Below are positions 1 through 6,513 of a stretch of DNA of 14,201 nucleotides, in pieces. Position 1 is the first letter of the stretch; every line of letters starts with the position of its first letter. Both the position numbers and the translations under genes were made by a program. The notes under the pieces are model-generated. The model was not told where the DNA came from, did no database searches, and saw nothing but the letters and a program-made list of their open reading frames with translations. Source of the DNA: a gamma proteobacterium symbiont of Bathyaustriella thionipta (GTDB lineage: Bacteria > Pseudomonadota > Gammaproteobacteria > Chromatiales > Chromatiaceae); assembly GCA_025656895.1 (NCBI GenBank), contig JAHXHF010000200.1:1-14201 (forward strand), in the 5' to 3' direction.

Positions 1-73
1 TATTATCGCCAGCCACGCTGGTTGGAAACCCCAAAATAGCGACAAAAGCGTGTCAAGCAATTTTTTTTATTAT

Positions 74-775
74 TTACGCTGAGTAGTTACACTGGTTTTT
101 GGATTGCAGCATACTGCCGAAGCGCTGAATGGGCATATTGGTCAGCGACAGCAGATGATTGAAGCGGATGGAAAATTTTGACCACAAATAGTCTTTGTAG
201 GATTTCTCTAACGCCAACTGTGCCGGTGGCAGGCTGGCATCCTGCGGATTGAAAACCAGATTTAGCTGTAAATCCGAGTCAGGCTGCCCATAGCCCAGCT
301 CATTCAATTGACGCAAAGAGGCTATACTTTGCTGGAAAACCCCTTTACCACGTTGTTTATCAACATTTTCCTGCAGATAGCAGGGTAAAGAGGCGACTAT
401 CTCAACTTGCTGCTGTGCCAGAAACGCCGCCAGTGGCTCATAGCCGGGTTGTTGCAGAATGGTGAGATTGCATCGATCAATCACGCGCAGGCCCAGTTTA
501 CGCGCCTGTTCTACCAGATCAGTAAAATGAACATTCATCTCCGGCGCGCCACCGGTCAAATCCAGCACCTCGAAAGTGCCCTGTTGCAATAGCTGCACAA
601 CCTGTTGCACGGTCTCCGCCGACATCATTTCCGTGCGCGACGGGCCGGCATTCACATGACAATGTGTACAGGACTGATTGCAGACAAGTCCCAGATTAAC
701 CTGCAGGGTGGTCAGGCGGGCACGCCGGATATCGGGGAAACTGGTCGGAAACAGCAGATTGGCAGTTTGCAGCAT
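74..775 (-). CDS. arsS: ArsS-like radical SAM protein, C-terminally truncated
   Basis: The 233-residue product resembles ArsS-type radical SAM enzymes (arsenosugar biosynthesis family, radical SAM core followed by a DUF3641-type C-terminal region). The [4Fe-4S]/SAM motif is intact: C32, C36 and C39 in VCNQSCTHCHV, followed by DLTGGAPEMN (about residues 73-82), which fits the SAM-contact strand. The stretch FNHLLSLTNMPIQRF near residues 203-217 is typical of the family, where the chain normally continues for about another 90 residues with more cysteines (CDFNQ-like region). Here homology fades after about residue 225 and a TAA follows. No other frame in the remaining 73 bases restores the C-terminus. 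The start ATG shares its A with the TAA stop of the upstream ferritin gene (TAATG), so translational coupling is likely. The protein may be a decayed or rearranged gene; its substrate is unknown. Confidence 0.7.
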   Translation of the reverse strand: MLQTANLLFPTSFPDIRRARLTTLQVNLGLVCNQSCTHCHVNAGPSRTEMMSAETVQQVVQLLQQGTFEVLDLTGGAPEMNVHFTDLVEQARKLGLRVIDRCNLTILQQPGYEPLAAFLAQQQVEIVASLPCYLQENVDKQRGKGVFQQSIASLRQLNELGYGQPDSDLQLNLVFNPQDASLPPAQLALEKSYKDYLWSKFSIRFNHLLSLTNMPIQRFGSMLQSKNQCNYSA

Positions 776-1065
776 TATGAATGAGCAATCGCTTTATCAG
801 TAAACAGATAGTCTTTTAATTCTTTGTCAAAACGTGAGTCCTGACGACGCACCCACTCCAGCAACATGGCCGCATGTTCTTTTTCTTCATCGCGATTGTG
901 CCTCAGAATAGCTTTAAGTTCTTCATTCCTGCAGGCATCCGCTCTCTGGTTGTACCAGTCAACTGCCTCCAGTTCTTCCATCAGCGAGGTGATAGCACGG
1001 TGCATATCGCGGGTTTCATCTGAAATTTCAGCAATGGGTTCGTGATAACCTTCGTTTGACATCAT
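775..1065 (-). CDS. Encapsulated-ferritin-family (EncFtn) protein without cargo tail
   Basis: This 96-residue protein closely resembles Rhodospirillum rubrum EncFtn, an open decameric ferroxidase normally packaged in encapsulin shells. The shared blocks are MEELEAVDWYNQR (29-41) and HNRDEEKEHAAM (56-67). By alignment from memory with the R. rubrum protein, E31, E61 and H64 match its ferroxidase ligands E32, E62 and H65, and W37 matches W38 of the metal entry site. The expected activity is oxidation of Fe(II) at a subunit interface. Homology runs to YLFTDKAIAHS and then the gene stops, so the C-terminal extension with the encapsulin targeting peptide is absent. No shell gene lies in the window. 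The ATG at 1065 has an AGGAG seven bases upstream; a second in-frame ATG follows at once. The gene overlaps the downstream radical SAM gene by one base. Confidence 0.85.
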   Translation of the reverse strand: MMSNEGYHEPIAEISDETRDMHRAITSLMEELEAVDWYNQRADACRNEELKAILRHNRDEEKEHAAMLLEWVRRQDSRFDKELKDYLFTDKAIAHS

Positions 1066-1145
1066 GTTCTCCTGGTTTAAGCCTGCTTAGCTGATATTTT
1101 GGATGAGTAGTTTACTGGCGGATTCAGGTATCAGTTAGCATAAAA

Positions 1146-1176
1146 TTGCCGTTCTTGTGATTTATGATGATAGAAT
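1146..1176 (+). promoter_or_regulatory. Possible promoter of tRNA-Arg
   Basis: A good -10 hexamer TAGAAT lies at 1171-1176, 18 bases before the tRNA gene. It is followed by GC-rich AGCGCGCC, a discriminator of the type linked to stringent control of stable RNA genes. The -35 is poor: TTGCCG at 1146-1151 would need a 19-base spacer. This is a sequence-pattern inference only. Confidence 0.4.
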
Positions 1177-1193
1177 AGCGCGCCCAACAACCT

Positions 1194-1270
1194 GGCCCCG
1201 TAGCTCAGCCGGATAGAGCGACTGCCTCCTAAGCCGTAGGTCGCTGGTTCGAATCCAGCCGGGGTCACCA
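1194..1270 (+). tRNA. tRNA-Arg (anticodon CCT)
   Basis: A full 77-base cloverleaf can be drawn by hand. The acceptor stem is GGCCCCG with CGGGGTC (one G-U pair at 2-71), discriminator A, and encoded CCA at 1268-1270. The D stem is GCTC/GAGC. The anticodon loop CTCCTAA carries CCT at 1228-1230, which reads AGG (Arg). The T stem is GCTGG/CCAGC with loop TTCGAAT. The sequence is close to the Pseudomonas tRNA-Arg(CCT). One oddity is that the anticodon stem ACTGC/GCCGT has a T-C mismatch at its middle pair (T1223 against C1235), where relatives as I recall them have a fully paired stem. Confidence 0.95.
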
Positions 1271-1348
1271 TTTTCACCGTTATCACGCTTGTTCCTGCTG
1301 AGTCTATTTTGTAACTATTCAGATTTCAGCGCCCGGTTAAGGGTTACT

Positions 1349-1567
1349 CTATTTCTTTTTTTCTGTGCCAGTAGACACTTGTAAACGCTCAATCATTTCA
1401 GTGACATGATTACTGAGTAATTCATACAGGCGCTTTTGTGCTTCCTGATGAGCAGATTTCGGTGTACCCAGCATGGCCAGACGAGTTTCGAAATAAGACT
1501 GATCCGCCTCCAGTGAAGTTACACTAAGGTCAGAAATGGATGGTTTGGTTTTTTGCGTTTCACTCAT
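1349..1567 (-). CDS. Hypothetical protein, 72 residues
   Basis: I do not recognise this small protein. It starts at an ATG at 1567 and is mostly charged and helix-prone from about residue 18 to 65, with a lysine-rich end (TGTEKKK). There is no signal peptide, membrane segment or cysteine. No clear Shine-Dalgarno sits at the right distance; AGG lies about 11 bases upstream of the ATG. It is divergent from sucA and downstream of a tRNA gene. Its composition is compatible with a real gene, and no larger gene overlaps it on either strand, which is the main reason to keep it. Confidence 0.5.
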   Translation of the reverse strand: MSETQKTKPSISDLSVTSLEADQSYFETRLAMLGTPKSAHQEAQKRLYELLSNHVTEMIERLQVSTGTEKKK

Positions 1568-1630
1568 GCACTAATAACCTGAAAAAAATCATCCGGCTAA
1601 AAACACCTATCTTCTCAGACTGTGCTTTAA

Positions 1631-1660
1631 TTGATGATGTACGGGCGCTAATTCTACACT
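1631..1660 (+). promoter_or_regulatory. Possible sigma-70 promoter of sucAB
   Basis: TTGATG (1631-1636) and TACACT (1655-1660), separated by 18 bases, each match four of six consensus positions. They lie about 50 bases before the sucA start. No other candidate in the 140-base divergent gap looked better. Weak evidence. Confidence 0.35.
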
Positions 1661-1707
1661 GAAATGCAGCGCGTGACCGATTTAGCCAACAGGATGCATA
1701 ACCGCCC

Positions 1708-4575
1708 ATGAACAGCCGTTTCAAAATGCTCCGTTCCAGCTCTGCTTTAAGCGGAGCCAATGCGAATTTTCTGGAAGACCTGTATGAACAATATCTGCAA
1801 TCACCGCAGAGCGTAGCCGAAGCATGGCGCGCCCATTTTGAACAACTGGCCGCGCAGACAGCCGATCAGCCGGCCGACCAGCTGCATGCGCCGGTGCGCG
1901 CGCGCTTTGCCGCCCAGACCAAAAACAGACGCAAAAGCAGCCTGGGTACACAGCAGCAACTGAGCGCCCTGGCGGCAGAAAAACAGGCGGCCGTGTTGCG
2001 TTTGATCAATGCCTACCGGGTGCGCGGCCATCAGCATGCCGCCCTGGATCCTTTGCAACTGCATATTCCGCCAGCGGTTGATGATCTGCGGCCCGATTAC
2101 CACAATCTGACCGATACCGACATGGATTCGGTATTCAATACCGGTTCGCTGTACGCTCCTGAACAGATGAAACTACAGGATATTCTGGATTTTGTGCGCA
2201 AAGTCTATTGCGGTACGGTCGGTAGTGAATACATGCACATCACCGCAACCGATGAAAAACGCTGGATTCAAAAACGCCTGGAAGGCTATCAGGCAAGACC
2301 GGAGATAGAAGCCGAAGGCAAGCGCTGGTTGCTGACCCTGCTAACCGCCGCTGAGGGCATCGAAAAATATCTGCACAGCCGTTATGTGGGGCAAAAACGG
2401 TTTTCACTGGAAGGTGGCGAATCGCTTATTCCACTGCTGGATGAACTGATTCAGCGTGCCGGTGTACGCACTATGCAGGAAATTGTTATCGGCATGGCGC
2501 ATCGCGGGCGCTTGAACGTACTCACCAATATTCTGGGCAAACCACCGACTGACATCTTTGATGAATTTGAAGGTAAAACCCTGTTACGGGCCAATATCAG
2601 TTCGGGTGATGTGAAATATCACATGGGCTTCTCAACCGATATTGATACTCCGGGGGGCATGCTGCATGTGGCGCTGGGTTTCAACCCTTCTCATCTTGAA
2701 ATTATTTCACCGGTGATTGAAGGCTCGGTTCGTGCCCGCCAGCAGCGCCGCGGAGATATCCACGGTGATCGGGTGTTACCCATTCTGATTCACGGTGATG
2801 CCGCTTTTGCCGGTCAGGGTGTGGTTATGGAAACCCTGCAATTATCTCAGGCACGGGGATTTTCTACCGGTGGCACGGTACATATTGTTGTTAATAATCA
2901 AATCGGCTTTACCACCATCAACCCGATGGATTCCCGCTCCACCGCCTACTGCACCGATGTGGCCAAGATGGTTCAGGCTCCCATTTTTCATGTCAATGGT
3001 GACGACCCTGAAGCGGTTATTTTTGTCACGCGGCTGGCGCTGGACTATCGCATGCAATTCCATAAGGACGTGATTATTGACCTGGTTTGCTATCGCCGCC
3101 ACGGCCACAATGAAGCCGATGAACCGGCGGTTACCCAGCCCTATATGTACCAGAAGATTCGCCAACATGCCACGGTACGTACATTGTATGCTGAAAAACT
3201 GCTCTCTGAAGGTATCGCCGATGCCGATTTCTCCGAAGCCCTGGTAGATAACTACCGTTCTTCCATCGAACATGGCCGGGTTGTTTCCAGACCTGTTTCC
3301 TGCGGCCTGGAAAACCCTTATGCGGTTAACTGGAGTCTGTACCAATGCAACTTGCAAAAACAGTCTGTCAAAACACAAATCAGTCAGCAGAAAATTGAAC
3401 TACTGGGCAGCGCTATATGCACCCTGCCCGATGGCTTTGAACTGCACCCCCGGGTGGAAAAAATCATGCAGGCCCGACACAAAATGACACAGGGCAACCA
3501 GCAATATGACTGGGGCTTTTGTGAAACCCTGGCCTATGCCAGCCTGGTCGATCAGGGCATACCGGTACGCTTGTCCGGCCAGGACAGCGCACGCGGTACC
3601 TTTTTTCATCGCCATGCGGTATTGCATAACCAGATTAACAACAAAATCTATACGCCATTACAGCATGTCAGTAAAAAGCAGGCACATTTTGTTGTTATCG
3701 ACTCATTGCTGTCGGAAGAAGCCGTACTGGCCTATGAATACGGTTACGCCACCGCTGAACCCAACTCATTAAATCTTTGGGAAGCGCAGTTCGGTGATTT
3801 TGCCAATGGCGCGCAAGTGGTCATAGACCAGTTCATCAGCTCGGCAGAAGCCAAATGGGGCTTGCACTGCGGCCTTGTTATGTTACTGCCGCACGGTTAT
3901 GAAGGTCAGGGTCCGGAACATTCATCCGCTCGTCTGGAACGCTATATGCAGCTTTGTTCAGAGCACAATATGCAGGTTTGTGTGCCAACCCTGCCGGCAC
4001 AAATGTTTCATCTGTTACGCCGTCAGGTGCTGGGTTCCTGCCGCAAGCCGCTGATTATTCTGACCCCCAAAAGCCTGCTACGGCATAAACTGGCAGTTTC
4101 GGTACAGGCCGACCTTAGCGAACAGGGTTTCCAGGCCATTATTGATGAAACCGATGCCCTTGAGGCGAACCAGATCAAACGCATCGTGATTTGCACCGGC
4201 AAGGTTTATTTCGATTTGCTGGAAACACGCCGGGCACGCTCCATGCAGGATGTCGCCATCATTCGCATAGAGCAGCTTTATCCTTTTCCCAAAAAGATTT
4301 TTGCCGAAACCCTGCAGCAATACCCACAAGCCGAGACGCTTATCTGGTGCCAGGAAGAACCGCAGAACCAGGGTGCCTGGGATCAAATCAAATACCGTTT
4401 TCACGGTCAGATCGAACAGGGAAAAAAGGTATATTATGTTGGGCGAAAATCAGCTGCAGCAGCGGCTACCGGCTTTCATACACTGCACATATATCAACTG
4501 CAAAAGCTGGTCGAAGATGCGCTTGAAGGCCGCATTGACAGCAGCATGAATCGAGGAATACAAGCATGTCCATAG
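1708..4575 (+). CDS. sucA: 2-oxoglutarate dehydrogenase E1 component
   Basis: SucA is the thiamine-diphosphate-dependent decarboxylase of the 2-oxoglutarate dehydrogenase complex. It decarboxylates 2-oxoglutarate and transfers the succinyl group to the lipoyl arm of SucB, in the cytoplasmic TCA cycle. The 955 residues match the usual family length (about 930-950). An N-terminal E1 segment (about 13-45, LSGANANFLEDLYEQYL) is followed by the catalytic core with GMAHRGRLN (262-270), the ThDP/Mg region GDAAFAGQG (363-371) and VNNQIGFTT (395-403). The C-terminal half keeps the GHNEADEP, SGQDSARGTFFHRH and LPHGYEGQGPEHSSARLER signatures. The ATG at 1708 fits the family N-terminus, with a weak AGGA upstream. 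The last ten bases overlap the start of sucB, indicating one operon with coupled translation. No lesion is visible. Confidence 0.97.
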   Translation: MNSRFKMLRSSSALSGANANFLEDLYEQYLQSPQSVAEAWRAHFEQLAAQTADQPADQLHAPVRARFAAQTKNRRKSSLGTQQQLSALAAEKQAAVLRLINAYRVRGHQHAALDPLQLHIPPAVDDLRPDYHNLTDTDMDSVFNTGSLYAPEQMKLQDILDFVRKVYCGTVGSEYMHITATDEKRWIQKRLEGYQARPEIEAEGKRWLLTLLTAAEGIEKYLHSRYVGQKRFSLEGGESLIPLLDELIQRAGVRTMQEIVIGMAHRGRLNVLTNILGKPPTDIFDEFEGKTLLRANISSGDVKYHMGFSTDIDTPGGMLHVALGFNPSHLEIISPVIEGSVRARQQRRGDIHGDRVLPILIHGDAAFAGQGVVMETLQLSQARGFSTGGTVHIVVNNQIGFTTINPMDSRSTAYCTDVAKMVQAPIFHVNGDDPEAVIFVTRLALDYRMQFHKDVIIDLVCYRRHGHNEADEPAVTQPYMYQKIRQHATVRTLYAEKLLSEGIADADFSEALVDNYRSSIEHGRVVSRPVSCGLENPYAVNWSLYQCNLQKQSVKTQISQQKIELLGSAICTLPDGFELHPRVEKIMQARHKMTQGNQQYDWGFCETLAYASLVDQGIPVRLSGQDSARGTFFHRHAVLHNQINNKIYTPLQHVSKKQAHFVVIDSLLSEEAVLAYEYGYATAEPNSLNLWEAQFGDFANGAQVVIDQFISSAEAKWGLHCGLVMLLPHGYEGQGPEHSSARLERYMQLCSEHNMQVCVPTLPAQMFHLLRRQVLGSCRKPLIILTPKSLLRHKLAVSVQADLSEQGFQAIIDETDALEANQIKRIVICTGKVYFDLLETRRARSMQDVAIIRIEQLYPFPKKIFAETLQQYPQAETLIWCQEEPQNQGAWDQIKYRFHGQIEQGKKVYYVGRKSAAAAATGFHTLHIYQLQKLVEDALEGRIDSSMNRGIQACP

Positions 4576-5768
4576 AATTACGCGTTCCCGGCCTGCCGGA
4601 ATCGGTAGCCGATGCCAACGTTCTTAACTGGCTGAAGAAGGTGGGTGACCAGGTACGCCGCGATGAAACTCTGGTGGAACTGGAAACCGACAAGGTAGTA
4701 CTGGAAGTACCGGCACCGGCCGATGGTGTGTTGCGCGAAATCACTCAGGAAAGCGGCGCCCGGGTGGGTGAAAATGACCTGCTTGGATTATTGCAGGAAA
4801 GCGACAGCAGCACCGCAGCACCGACAATGGCTGCCAAAGCTTCCAGTGACAGTAAAAAACCGGCCGATGCGCCTGCTTTATCACCTTCGGTACGGCGTCT
4901 GGTTAAAGAAATGAATCTGGATATCAGCCATATTAAGGGCAGTGGCAAGGACGGGCGTATAGTCAAAGCCGATGTGATGCATTTTCTGGATCAGCAGGAA
5001 GCGGCCAGCGCCGATCACAGTCCGGAAATGATTGAAAGCCCGGCCACTACAGCCGAATGGGATAGCGAGCGGCCGGAACAAAGAGTGCCCATGACCCGTC
5101 TGCGGGTGCGTATTGCGGAACGTTTGCTGCAGTCGCAACAACAAACCGCCAGTCTGACCACTTTCAATGAAGTCAATCTGCAGGCGGTTTCTGATCTGCG
5201 CGCACGTTACAAGGAAAGCTTTGAGAAAAAGCATCAGACCAAACTCGGTTTCATGTCTTTCTTCACCCGTGCCTGCGTGGAAGCGCTGAAACAGTTTCCG
5301 GTTGTCAATGCTTCTATTGATGGCTCCGACATCATCTACCACGGCTATTTTGATATTGGCATCGCAGTCAGTTCAGAACGCGGCCTGGTGGTACCTGTAT
5401 TGCGCGATGTGGATCAAATGAGCTTTGCCCGGATTGAATCTGTTATTCGCCAATACGCCGAAAAAGCCCGTAACGGCAAGCTCAGCTATGAAGAACTGAC
5501 CGGTGGCAACTTCACCATCACCAACGGTGGCGTATTCGGTTCCATGCTGTCCACTCCCATACTCAACCCGCCGCAAAGCGCCATTCTGGGTATGCACAAT
5601 ATTCAGCAAAGAGCGGTAGTGGAAGATGGCGAGATCGTGATCCGTCCCATGATGTATCTGGCTTTAACCTATGATCATCGTCTGGTGGATGGTAAGGATG
5701 CGGTTCAGTTTCTGGTCAGCATCAAGCAAAACCTGGAAGATCCGGCACGCTTGTTACTGCAGGTTTAA
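4566..5768 (+). CDS. sucB: Dihydrolipoamide succinyltransferase, E2 of 2-oxoglutarate dehydrogenase
   Basis: SucB forms the core of the 2-oxoglutarate dehydrogenase complex and passes the succinyl group from its lipoyl arm to CoA. Domain order: lipoyl domain (about 2-77) with lipoylated K43 in ETDKVVLE; an acidic/Ala/Ser linker; the peripheral subunit-binding domain (about 103-141, ALSPSVRRLVKE to GKDGRIVKADV), which recruits E3; a second linker; and the acyltransferase domain ending with the catalytic HxxxD motif (H371, D375) in YDHRLVDGKDA. The 400 residues are close to the E. coli length (405). The start lies inside the end of sucA, with GAGG about nine bases upstream. The E3 gene (lpd) expected to serve this complex is not in the window, so it must be encoded elsewhere. 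Confidence 0.97.
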   Translation: MSIELRVPGLPESVADANVLNWLKKVGDQVRRDETLVELETDKVVLEVPAPADGVLREITQESGARVGENDLLGLLQESDSSTAAPTMAAKASSDSKKPADAPALSPSVRRLVKEMNLDISHIKGSGKDGRIVKADVMHFLDQQEAASADHSPEMIESPATTAEWDSERPEQRVPMTRLRVRIAERLLQSQQQTASLTTFNEVNLQAVSDLRARYKESFEKKHQTKLGFMSFFTRACVEALKQFPVVNASIDGSDIIYHGYFDIGIAVSSERGLVVPVLRDVDQMSFARIESVIRQYAEKARNGKLSYEELTGGNFTITNGGVFGSMLSTPILNPPQSAILGMHNIQQRAVVEDGEIVIRPMMYLALTYDHRLVDGKDAVQFLVSIKQNLEDPARLLLQV

Positions 5769-5773
5769 ACCTG
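5760..5773. repeat. Perfect 14-bp palindrome over the sucB stop codon
   Basis: CAGGTTTAAACCTG is a perfect palindrome that contains the sucB TAA at 5766-5768. It has no loop or following T-run, so it is not a normal intrinsic terminator. It could be a protein-binding site or chance. Confidence 0.4.
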
Positions 5774-5851
5774 TTATTTCATGGGTTTTGTAATAAACAG
5801 AGCTGTATCGAGGTCTGTAGGGCATACCCATTTACATACAGAGACAAACCT

Positions 5852-6433
5852 ATGCGCCCGACCAAGTACAGAAAAATCGCCTTCATCCTGCTTCCCAGCC
5901 TGTTATTACTGCTTTTCAGCTTGTATGTCTGGACTTCCGAACCTGTTTCCGGCCAGAACTTGAAAGATCAGATCACTATTCAATCCGCAGGCGACTGGCA
6001 AAAGCCCTCCGATGACGAGCTGCGTGACAAACTCAGCGATCTGCAATACCGCGTTACCCAGCATGATGCCACCGAGCAGCCCTTCCATAATGAATACTGG
6101 GACAACAAGCAGGCGGGGATTTATGTGGATGTGGTTACGGGAGAACCTCTGTTCAGCTCCCAGGACAAATTCAAATCCGGCACCGGCTGGCCCAGCTTCA
6201 CGCGTCCATTAATCGGCAAACAGGTAGTCGAGAAAACCGATTTTGCCTGGGGCATGAAGCGCACCGAAGTACGCTCTCGCAACGGTAATTAACATCTTGG
6301 GCATGTGTTCGATGATGGCCCGCAACCGACCGGATTGCGCTACTGCATCAATTCCGCCTCGCTGAGATTTATCCCGAAAGAGAAGCTGAAAGAACAGGGT
6401 TATGAGGAATTTCTGAGCAGTTTTCAGGAATGA
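5852..6433 (+). pseudogene. msrB: Membrane-anchored MsrB, interrupted by an in-frame TAA
   Basis: The frame encodes a peptide-methionine (R)-S-oxide reductase with an N-terminal signal anchor (about 8-27, FILLPSLLLLLFSLYVW), so the domain should face the periplasm. The MsrB domain shows NEYWDNKQAGIYVDVVTGEPLFSS and GTGWPSF (110-116). At 6290-6292 a TAA replaces the Ser codon of the usual RSxxGDSHLGHVF motif, giving NGN-stop-HLGHVF. The same frame then runs on without further damage through RYCINSASLRF, with the catalytic cysteine (codon 165), to a TGA at 6431-6433, giving 193 codons in all. The 146-residue product would lack the nucleophile and the HLGH histidines. The zinc-binding CxxC pairs of other MsrBs are absent, as in the non-zinc subtype. 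It may be a recent nonsense mutation, readthrough, or sequence error. Confidence 0.85.
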
Positions 6434-6448
6434 TGCTTCTATTCATTG

Positions 6449-6470
6449 CAGGCTGGTGCAGGCCTGTTTT
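6449..6470 (+). terminator. Weak intrinsic terminator after msrB
   Basis: CAGGC (6449-6453) can pair with GCCTG (6462-6466, with an 8-base loop), followed directly by TTTT. The stem is short, so this is only a plausible terminator between msrB and the fumarase gene. Confidence 0.35.
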
Positions 6471-6513
6471 GACGGGAGTGTGAGTTCCGTTCGAAACAGC
6501 TACACTAGCCGCT

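Noticed and set aside
1..73. Promoter-like TTGACA and a CCAGC/GCTGG hairpin at the left edge
   Set aside because: No -10 lies at proper spacing from the TTGACA, the stem is five pairs, and too little sequence is available to interpret them.
1087..1139. CTGATA/TATCAG inverted repeat upstream of the ferritin gene as an operator
   Set aside because: Only six contiguous pairs with a 32-base centre, and no match to a known iron-responsive site such as a Fur box.
6290..6292. Selenocysteine or stop reassignment in msrB
   Set aside because: The codon is TAA, not TGA, and it replaces a Ser; the catalytic Cys codon is TGC farther on. TAA ends other genes in the window.
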